Source: an uncultured Acidobacteriota bacterium (GTDB lineage: Bacteria > Acidobacteriota > Terriglobia > Bryobacterales > Bryobacteraceae). From it: DNA of 5,594 nt. How positions within the stretch are numbered: position 1 is the first letter of the stretch; each line of letters starts with the position of its first letter. The position numbers were made by a program, and so were the translations under genes. Positions 1 through 5,246 of the stretch are shown piece after piece. Below the pieces are notes generated by a model. It made no database searches. It was not told the DNA's origin and saw nothing but the letters and a program-made list of their open reading frames with translations. The stretch lies in NCBI GenBank assembly GCA_937952345.1, contig CALFYN010000554.1, forward strand, positions 1 to 5,594, read 5' to 3'.

Positions 1-2
1 GC

Positions 3-575
3 AGCATTCTCGCCATGATGGTCACTGTTGCCTGTTACGCCTACGTCTTCAATTTCTACCAAACATGGTTCCACACCTTTCTGGTCAAGGCTCGTGGCTT
101 CACCGAAGGCCGCTTGTGGATGTCCGCCATGCCCTTTGTCATTGCCGCTGTGTCCACCATGTTGGGCGGAATCCTGAGCGACTATCTCGTGCGCCGGTTG
201 GGCAACAAAATGGGACGCCGCGCCCTGGGTGTCACTTCACTCGGCGCTGCCGGCTTTTTCGCCATCGCCGCCATGCTCACCCGCGACCAGGTGTTGACCG
301 TCCTCTTCCTCGCCTTGGTCTACGGCGCCATTACCTTCCAGCAGGCAGGCGTGTTTGGAGTGCTGCTGGACATCGGCCACAAGTATGCGGGAGCAATGGG
401 CGGCCTGTTGAACACATCCGCGCAGGCCGGCGGACTCATCGGCTCTGTGCTCTACGGCTACATTGTGCAGCAAACGGGCAGCTATGATGCGCCGTTCGTT
501 CCCATGGCTGCCGCTCTGTTCCTCGGCGCGTTTCTCTGGTTTCAGATCGATGCTTCGGAAGAACTTGGGACATAA
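3..575 (+). CDS. MFS transporter, ACS-like, C-terminal part (5' end outside window)
   Basis: The reading frame is open from base 3 with no upstream stop, so this is the last 190 residues of a longer gene. The internal ATG at 15 is not a credible start because it lies inside a membrane helix. Seen: six hydrophobic segments, roughly visible residues 1-28, 38-62, 76-92, 95-118, 130-155 and 163-181. Between the second and third is the classic MFS cytoplasmic signature, GGILSD followed by RRLGNKMGRR (residues 55-73), as expected for the loop 8-9 copy. The aromatic-rich F-N-F-Y-Q-T-W-F stretch followed by L-V-K-A-R-G-F, and the G-G-L-L-N-T-S-A-Q segment, resemble the anion:cation symporter family, whose members carry sugar acids and other organic anions; the substrate cannot be told here. 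The length fits the second half of a 12-helix carrier in the inner membrane. It converges with the DUF2721 gene, with stops 3 bases apart and no terminator between them. Confidence 0.9.
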   Translation, partial: SILAMMVTVACYAYVFNFYQTWFHTFLVKARGFTEGRLWMSAMPFVIAAVSTMLGGILSDYLVRRLGNKMGRRALGVTSLGAAGFFAIAAMLTRDQVLTVLFLALVYGAITFQQAGVFGVLLDIGHKYAGAMGGLLNTSAQAGGLIGSVLYGYIVQQTGSYDAPFVPMAAALFLGAFLWFQIDASEELGT

Positions 576-578
576 CCT

Positions 579-1097
579 TCATTGATGGATGTGGTCCACA
601 AGGCGATTGAGAAACCGCATCTCGTCGCGCAGTCCATTCACCGCTCCGCGCGCTTCGCCTATCAGCAGCCACGAGCCGTACAGCAGGCAGAACGCCCCGC
701 TGATTCCCAGTGCCACGGGAAGCCAGTGCAACTCGCCTCGGTTGAATAGCGCATCGATGCCGATGGCCACGCTCGTTAATACAAACAGGCTGGACGCGAC
801 ATAGAACACCGTCAAAGCCCTCTGCAGCACGGTCGCCCGCCTGCTGAGCAGCTTCATCTGATCCATCAACATTGCCTTTCGCTCTTCCAGCAATTCCAGT
901 GCCGGCTCATGCATCATCTGATCCATGCGGTCGGCGATGGCGCGCACCCGGTCGACCACGCGACCCAGCCGGATCGAGGTTGACAGCACGAACGTGCCGG
1001 ATGCCGACAGCAGCAACGCCGGCGTGATCATGGCCGTAAGAACGGCCAGCGCCTCCGACAATGTGTCCACAACCTGCGGCGGAAAAACACTAGGCAT
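579..1097 (-). CDS. DUF2721 family membrane protein
   Basis: A 172-residue protein of unknown function. Seen: a hydrophobic N-terminal segment (about residues 14-40) running into T-P-A-L-L-L-S-A-S-G and then the R-L-G-R-V-V-D-R-V-R-A motif (43-53), which I recognise as the DUF2721 hallmark. A charged, probably helical or coiled stretch follows (about 50-92), then two more membrane segments (about 94-117 and 124-147) and a short basic/acidic tail. Length and layout are usual for the family, which sits in the inner membrane; no biochemical role is known to me. The ATG at 1095-1097 is preceded by a perfect AGGAGG at a 6-base spacing. The start overlaps the last 8 bases of the acetyltransferase gene, so the two are almost certainly co-transcribed and probably translationally coupled. 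No sign of truncation. Confidence 0.88.
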   Translation of the reverse strand: MPSVFPPQVVDTLSEALAVLTAMITPALLLSASGTFVLSTSIRLGRVVDRVRAIADRMDQMMHEPALELLEERKAMLMDQMKLLSRRATVLQRALTVFYVASSLFVLTSVAIGIDALFNRGELHWLPVALGISGAFCLLYGSWLLIGEARGAVNGLRDEMRFLNRLVDHIHQ

Positions 1098-1596
1098 TCC
1101 GCACCTCCTGCGCGCCGGGCTCCGTTTCGAGCAGAGACATCAGGATCAGGGAGCGGAATTGTCCGCCGCTCCAGATGCAGTCACGCATCACACCTTCCTC
1201 CTGAAACCCCAGCGCGCGGTATACCTTCCGTGCCCGCTCATTCTCGGGATACACATCCAGCCACACACGGTGTGCACGGTAGTTGTCGAAAGCAAGCCGC
1301 AGAACCTGCCGCATTGCCTCGCGCCCATGCCCGCGGCCGGGCACCGACACAGCCACTCGCTTGATCAGGATGGAGCGGTTGCCTGAGGCCAGCCCGGAAA
1401 GAATGACAAACCCCGCCGTCGCCCCGCCTTCCTCAACAATCCAGTACCCGTAATCCTCGTCTTTCAGGCAACCCCGGTGTTCTTCCTCTGTGTCCGTGCC
1501 GGTAAAGCCCTGCCGGCAAGTCTCCTCCTCCAGCGCCATCAGGAATGGCAGGTCGTCCAGCGTGGCCTTGCGAAGCGAGATCATGGTTTCCAGCAT
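1090..1596 (-). CDS. GNAT family N-acetyltransferase (RimJ/RimL-like)
   Basis: A 168-residue cytosolic enzyme expected to move an acetyl group from acetyl-CoA to an amine; the substrate is unknown. Seen: the N-terminal I-S-L-R-K-A-T-L-D-D strand/helix typical of GNAT proteins, and a beta strand K-R-V-A-V (79-83) followed by the acetyl-CoA pyrophosphate loop V-P-G-R-G-H-G (85-91). In this loop proline replaces the usual first Arg/Gln of R/Q-x-x-G-x-G. The motif-B segment N119-E-R-A-R-K-V-Y-R-A-L-G-F131 includes Tyr126 in the usual catalytic tyrosine position. The ending G-V-M-R-D then L-I-L-M-S-L-L is common in the RimJ/RimL-like branch. Two starts are possible: the first ATG (1594-1596) has no Shine-Dalgarno, while the fifth codon ATG (1582-1584) has a weak GGAAACC ahead of it and gives a more typical M-I-S-L-R N-terminus. 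It is the first gene of a two-gene operon with DUF2721 and is divergent from the MFS gene at 1627. Confidence 0.9.
   Translation of the reverse strand: MLETMISLRKATLDDLPFLMALEEETCRQGFTGTDTEEEHRGCLKDEDYGYWIVEEGGATAGFVILSGLASGNRSILIKRVAVSVPGRGHGREAMRQVLRLAFDNYRAHRVWLDVYPENERARKVYRALGFQEEGVMRDCIWSGGQFRSLILMSLLETEPGAQEVRNA
1104..1109 (-). promoter_or_regulatory. Ribosome binding site for the DUF2721 gene
   Basis: The plus-strand bases cctcct read AGGAGG on the minus strand, a full match to the Shine-Dalgarno consensus. It lies 6 bases before the ATG at 1095-1097, inside the last codons of the acetyltransferase gene. This fixes the DUF2721 start and indicates translation from a shared mRNA. Confidence 0.8.
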
Positions 1597-1614
1597 AGCG
1601 GCTGCACGAGGATA

Positions 1615-1620
1615 TATACT
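1615..1620 (+). promoter_or_regulatory. Candidate -10 box of a leaderless promoter for the MFS gene
   Basis: TATACT differs from the TATAAT consensus at one base and ends 6 bases before the ATG at 1627. A transcript starting the usual 6-8 bases after the box would begin at or next to the start codon, leaving no leader. No good -35 (TTGACA-like) is visible at 16-18 bases upstream. The only Shine-Dalgarno-like run, GAGGA at 1608-1612, is 14 bases from the ATG, which is too far for normal use. The surrounding gatatatact is partly symmetric, so a minus-strand -10 (TATATC, 14 bases before the first acetyltransferase ATG) could share it. Prediction only. Confidence 0.4.
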
Positions 1621-1626
1621 GCCTCA

Positions 1627-2904
1627 ATGAATCCTGGGCGATTGTTTCTTGCCAGTTGTCTCGCGCTGGTCACCACGTCGATGGTCTTCTCCATTCGCGG
1701 CGATATCCTCGACGCGTTGGGCGCCGATTTCAAACTGAACAAGGAGCAGATTGGGTTCATTCTCAGCCCCGCCTTCTGGGGATTCACCGTCTCCATTCTC
1801 ATCGGTGGATCGCTGGTCGATTTCTTCGGCATGCGCCGCCTGCTTTCCATCTCATCGTGGGGATACATCGTAGCCGTGGCTGCCATTCTCTTTGCCCCGC
1901 GTCCGTCCGCGCCCGTCGCGCCGTTCTATTCCGACCCCGGATTCCTCATCCTTTACGGCGGTATGCTCGCCCTCGGCCTTTCCCAGGGCTTAGTGGAAGG
2001 CGTCATCAATCCGCTCTGCGCCACGCTGTATCCGCAGGACAAAACACACAAGATGAACGTGCTGCATGCCTGGTGGCCTGGCGGGCTGATTTGCGGCGGG
2101 CTGGCCGCCTTTGCCATCACCAAGCTCATGGGCCTCGATGCGCCCGGCGCATCGGCCAGTTTGCAGACGCTTGGCTGGCAAGTGAAACTGGGCACAATTC
2201 TCATCCCCGCCCTCGGCTATCTGCTGCTCATTCGCGGCCAGCATTTCCCGGCCACGGAGCGCGTATCAGCCGGCGTTTCCACGTCGGAAATGCTTCGTGA
2301 ATCGATGCGTCCCCTGTTTCTCCTTCTATGGGTTTGCATGTGGATGACCGCGGCGACCGAACTTGCGCCCGATCAATGGGTCGGCTCGCTCATCACGCAA
2401 CTCACCGGGATGCAGGGCATTCTCATCCTGGTCTACACGGCTGGCCTGATGTTCGTGCTGCGATTCTTCGGAGGCCCGATGGCACACAAATTCTCGCCCT
2501 TCGGCCTGCTTTCCCTTTCGGCGATTCTCGCCGCCGCCGGGCTTTTTCTGCTCGGCGGCGTCAAAACGCCTACCGATGCTTTCCTTGCTGCCACGCTATT
2601 CGGCATCGGCAAGACCTACTTTTGGCCGACGATGCTCGGCGTCACCTCTGAACTGTTCCCACGCGGCGGGGCTCTGCTGCTGGCGATCATGGGTGGCACG
2701 GGAAATCTCGCCGTGGCCTTTGTTCTGCCGGTGATGGGCGGGTGGTATGACACGGCCGGAGCCGCAGCCGCCTTCCGCTACGTGGCTGTGCTGCCGCTGA
2801 TCCTGATCGCCGTCTTTGCCGGACTGTTTCTGTTCTTCCGCGCGCGCGGCGGGTATCGCGCCGAAGAGTTGCATGCCATGCAGGCTGCCGCAGCCGCCGA
2901 CTAG
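1627..2904 (+). CDS. MFS transporter, sugar/FHS-like
   Basis: A complete 425-residue inner-membrane carrier with the hydrophobic pattern of about 12 helices in two halves, separated by a polar stretch at about residues 203-227. Seen: an MFS motif-A-like loop after the second helix, G-G-S-L-V-D-F-F-G-M-R-R (60-71). There is also a characteristic segment G-L-S-Q-G-L-V-E-G-V-I-N-P-L (117-130), then Y-P-Q-D-K-T-H-K-M-N-V-L-H-A-W-W-P-G-G (135-153). The E-x-x-x-N-P, K and N-x-L-H pattern resembles the fucose/glucose (FHS-like) group of H+-coupled sugar importers, so a sugar substrate is likely but not proven. The start is the ATG at 1627: the frame is open further upstream to 1477, but that extension is antisense to the acetyltransferase and would put about 50 polar residues ahead of the first helix. 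The tail (about 406-425) is polar and Ala-rich. It converges with the sulfatase gene, with one base between the stops; a role in taking up a product of sulfatase action is possible but rests only on position. Confidence 0.9.
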   Translation: MNPGRLFLASCLALVTTSMVFSIRGDILDALGADFKLNKEQIGFILSPAFWGFTVSILIGGSLVDFFGMRRLLSISSWGYIVAVAAILFAPRPSAPVAPFYSDPGFLILYGGMLALGLSQGLVEGVINPLCATLYPQDKTHKMNVLHAWWPGGLICGGLAAFAITKLMGLDAPGASASLQTLGWQVKLGTILIPALGYLLLIRGQHFPATERVSAGVSTSEMLRESMRPLFLLLWVCMWMTAATELAPDQWVGSLITQLTGMQGILILVYTAGLMFVLRFFGGPMAHKFSPFGLLSLSAILAAAGLFLLGGVKTPTDAFLAATLFGIGKTYFWPTMLGVTSELFPRGGALLLAIMGGTGNLAVAFVLPVMGGWYDTAGAAAAFRYVAVLPLILIAVFAGLFLFFRARGGYRAEELHAMQAAAAAD

Positions 2905-2905
2905 C

Positions 2906-4420
2906 CTATTTGCCGTACTTCATGTTGTACTTGCCCTCATCCGCGAAGCCGCCCAACTGCGGCCGCATCGGCGAGTAGCGCGGATAGCGCTCCCAAATGT
3001 CTCCGTTTCCCGTAAGGCGCGGATCCTTCTGTTCAGTGAGCGCTTTCTCGAGTGTGGCCCGCATCGATTTCCGTGTTGCCGCCTGCGCACTCTCGCCGGC
3101 CAGATTTCGCAAACACCCCGGATCCCTGGACACATCGAACATCTGTTCCTCGGGACGCTTGCCGAAGCCGAGTTCGAACAGCGGCTTCACTTTTGGTTCG
3201 TTGCGATGCGCCAGCATCCAATCCTTCGACGGTGCTCCGTCGATGTCCGCGAATAACTCCGGATCGCCCGCCGGCCACCGGTCCGGCTTCATGTTCCACA
3301 CATACAGATAATTCCCTTCACGCAAAGCGCGCGCCGGATAACACAGATTGTCGAAGCGCGCATGCGAATGACGTTCGCGCCCCGAGAAGACCCGCTTGCG
3401 CTCCACGTCGATTGCACCGGAACGGCTGGAACGCAAGATCGGCAACAGGCTTCGTCCCACCATCTGTGTGGGCTTGGTCATTCCCGCTGCCTCAAGGAAC
3501 GTCGGCGCGAAATCGGCGAAGCTCACCAGGTCAGTGCAACTGCGGCCGCCTTTACCCTGTGCCTGCCACATCAGGGCCAGTGGAAGGTGAATGCCATAGT
3601 CGTACATCGTGGCCTTCGCGCCCGGGAACGACATCCCGTTGTCGGAGGTCGCCACTATCAGCGTATTCTCCAACTCACCGCGCTTCTCCAACTCCTCTAG
3701 CATCCGCATCAGGTGGCGGTCAAAATGCTCGATCTCAAGGTAGTAATCGAGCATGTCGGAACGAACTTCCTCCGTGTCCGGCAGGAAGGGAGGCACCACG
3801 ACATCCTCGATACGTTTACCGGACTTGCGGCCCGATCCCTTGACGTAGGTGCGATGCGGTTCCGCACCGCCGTACCAAAAGCAGAAGGGCTGATCTTTTC
3901 CACGCGCTTGCAGGAATGCACGGAAATTGCCCGCGTAGTCGTTCGAGGACATGGCCTTGTCCATGCCGCTCAGCTTCACTTGGTCGAACGAAGGCCCCGC
4001 GGGATTGTGCGGCCAACCCGCTTCCCGGAAATTGCACGGCCCGGCTCCCTTTCCCGTCAACCCCACGAAATAGCCGCCTTTCTGCAGCATCTCGGGGTAG
4101 ACCGCCAGTTTGCGTGGAAACAGGCTGGCATGCGTTCCCGCCTCCTCAATCTGCCACGGGAATCGTCCGGTCAGCAATCCGGCTCGGGACGGCGCGCAGC
4201 CCGGCGACAGGCTGTACGCCTGCTGGAACAGAACCCCTTGTGAGGCGACGCGATCGAACGCGGGTGTCTTCACCACGCGATCTCCCATCGCGCTCATATG
4301 CGGATAGGATTGGTCGTCTGAAATGGCGAAGAGAATGTTCGGACGCCGCGCCTGGGCGCTTCGCAAAATGGCCGGCGCCGCGGCCAGCACCGCGCGTCTG
4401 CTCAACTGGTTCGGTTGCAT
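2906..4420 (-). CDS. Exported sulfatase, heparan N-sulfatase (SGSH)-like
   Basis: A 504-residue type I sulfatase that should hydrolyse a sulfate ester or sulfamate on a sugar or other organic sulfate outside the cytoplasm. Seen: a leader with twin arginines, L-S-R-R-A-V-L-A-A-A (6-15), and a likely cleavage after A-Q-A (22-24), suggesting Tat export. Metal-binding D35-D36 lie in A-I-S-D-D-Q. The core C75-A-P-S-R79 then A-G-L-L-T-G-R carries the cysteine that becomes formylglycine. Further sites are K124 in T-G-K-G-A-G-P, H189 in A-E-P-H-R, S-D-N-G with D260/N261, and K269. The run V-V-P-P-F-L-P-D-T (207-215), the G-R-S-L-L-P motif (322-327) and the C-terminal S-R-D-P (431-434) align by memory with human SGSH, the sulfamidase acting on N-sulfoglucosamine. 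The position of SGSH His125 seems not to be a histidine here. Substrate is therefore uncertain. The gene needs a formylglycine-generating or anSME enzyme encoded elsewhere. It follows the anti-sigma gene by 26 bases on the same strand and has no Shine-Dalgarno. Confidence 0.93.
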   Translation of the reverse strand: MQPNQLSRRAVLAAAPAILRSAQARRPNILFAISDDQSYPHMSAMGDRVVKTPAFDRVASQGVLFQQAYSLSPGCAPSRAGLLTGRFPWQIEEAGTHASLFPRKLAVYPEMLQKGGYFVGLTGKGAGPCNFREAGWPHNPAGPSFDQVKLSGMDKAMSSNDYAGNFRAFLQARGKDQPFCFWYGGAEPHRTYVKGSGRKSGKRIEDVVVPPFLPDTEEVRSDMLDYYLEIEHFDRHLMRMLEELEKRGELENTLIVATSDNGMSFPGAKATMYDYGIHLPLALMWQAQGKGGRSCTDLVSFADFAPTFLEAAGMTKPTQMVGRSLLPILRSSRSGAIDVERKRVFSGRERHSHARFDNLCYPARALREGNYLYVWNMKPDRWPAGDPELFADIDGAPSKDWMLAHRNEPKVKPLFELGFGKRPEEQMFDVSRDPGCLRNLAGESAQAATRKSMRATLEKALTEQKDPRLTGNGDIWERYPRYSPMRPQLGGFADEGKYNMKYGK

Positions 4421-4428
4421 CGATTGCG

Positions 4429-4434
4429 AGTATA
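4429..4434 (-). promoter_or_regulatory. Candidate -10 box of a leaderless promoter for the sulfatase gene
   Basis: On the minus strand TATACT ends 8 bases before the sulfatase ATG (4418-4420). The bases between, CGCAATCG, contain no Shine-Dalgarno, so a transcript starting there would be leaderless or nearly so. No consensus -35 is seen 16-18 bases upstream, a region that falls in the end of the anti-sigma gene. The same hexamer occurs at a similar distance before the MFS gene at 1627. If real, the sulfatase has its own promoter besides any read-through from the sigma/anti-sigma operon. Confidence 0.4.
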
Positions 4435-4446
4435 CAACGCCGCGGC

Positions 4447-5241
4447 TTACTCCCAGGCACGATCTTTGGTGAAACTGCGGTGCTCCGCCAGTGGCTCGTC
4501 GGTCCGGAAATGCCGCTTGTATGCCTCAATCCAATTCCGCGCCAATTCCCCCTGCGCCTCCTCCAACTCCATCTGCCCTTCGCACACCATCTTGCGCAGC
4601 CGGTCTTCCAAGGCATCCTTCACTCGCGAGTTCCACACCCCGTTCGCATACGGCTGCGGCCACAGGTTCCGTACCTCCTGTGCTCCGCCGAGCGATGGTG
4701 TGATCAGGTAATCCACTTCGTAGGCTCTCGCCTGCGGATTGCGGATTCCATAGTGATTGAATACCGTAATCGCCAGCGCCGGGGACACACTTGCCGACTC
4801 ATCGGCTTCGGTGGCTGCGCAGACCATCTCCCGGCTCACCGGGACGGCTGCACCGGGCGTCAGAAACCGGTTGGGCATCGCCAGTCCGGGCTGCTCACCG
4901 CTTCTTGTGCGCAACGCAAGCGCAGCCCCAATCAGGGATATTCCGATGGCGACCGCCACCGTCAGCCTCGCCAGATGCAAGTGACCCGCCGGAGACTTCG
5001 GCAACTTGCTCATGCGCGCCCGCAAACGGGCCTCCGCTTCTCCTTGTCCGACGTTGCGGTCCTCTGCGAGAATAGCCGCGCTCAAACCCCGCATGGCTGC
5101 CTGCAACTCCGTGCATCGGCTCCGGCACTCCCGGCATCGATCCATATGCCGTTGCAGAGCGATGCGCCGCAACGTGCTCAACTCCGCATCAATGTACAGA
5201 ATCAAGTCGCGGTCTGAAATGTGCTGTGCCCCAGTTGCCAT
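4447..5241 (-). CDS. Membrane anti-sigma-like protein with zinc finger and extracytoplasmic HNH-like domain
   Basis: A 264-residue single-pass membrane protein, probably the anti-sigma factor of the ECF sigma gene just upstream. Seen: an N-terminal domain with H32-M-D-R-C36-R-E-C39, the H-x3-C-x2-C signature of zinc-binding anti-sigma (zf-HC2) domains, which hold a partner sigma factor in the cytoplasm. A linker and one membrane helix follow (about 90-110). The outer C-terminal domain has T-P-G-A-A-V-P-V-S (128-136), C141, the core Y174-E-V-D-Y-L-I-T-P-S-L-G-G (174-186) and N192-L-W-P-Q-P-Y (192-198). It continues with V-K-D-A-L-E-D-R-L (207-215), C220 and N236-W-I-E-A-Y-K (236-242). That core resembles the D-H-x-x-P-L-x-L-G-G...N-L-W-P-Q pattern of HNH-type proteins, with Tyr replacing His. 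Its function is unknown. The start is the ATG at 5239-5241, with GGAGAAAGG upstream; a longer frame to 5376 overlaps the sigma gene and is rejected. Confidence 0.85.
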   Translation of the reverse strand: MATGAQHISDRDLILYIDAELSTLRRIALQRHMDRCRECRSRCTELQAAMRGLSAAILAEDRNVGQGEAEARLRARMSKLPKSPAGHLHLARLTVAVAIGISLIGAALALRTRSGEQPGLAMPNRFLTPGAAVPVSREMVCAATEADESASVSPALAITVFNHYGIRNPQARAYEVDYLITPSLGGAQEVRNLWPQPYANGVWNSRVKDALEDRLRKMVCEGQMELEEAQGELARNWIEAYKRHFRTDEPLAEHRSFTKDRAWE

Positions 5242-5246
5242 TGGCG

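Noticed and set aside
1477..1626. An N-terminal extension of the MFS transporter by 50 codons.
   Set aside because: It runs antisense to the acetyltransferase coding region, adds polar residues before the first membrane helix, and family members begin close to the first helix as with the ATG at 1627.
2530..2560. Inverted repeat CGCCGCCG / CGGCGGCG with TTTTT in the loop, inside the MFS gene.
   Set aside because: It encodes Ala/Gly-rich membrane helix residues, the T-run is in the loop rather than after the stem, and such repeats are expected from GCC/GGC codons.
2883..2895. GGCTG-CCG-CAGCC hairpin at the end of the MFS gene as a terminator.
   Set aside because: Only a 5-base-pair stem with a 3-base loop and no T-run on either strand; it encodes the Ala-rich C-terminus and is explained by codon use.
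3052..3843. A 263-codon open frame on the plus strand inside the sulfatase gene.
   Set aside because: Low-complexity Arg/Pro/Ser composition, no motif, and complete overlap with a sulfatase that shows all family motifs on the other strand.
3916..5217. A 433-codon open frame on the plus strand opposite the sulfatase and anti-sigma genes.
   Set aside because: It spans two well-supported minus-strand genes and the gap between them, is rich in Arg, Pro, Ser and Ala with no recognisable domain, and is the kind of antisense frame GC-rich codon use creates.
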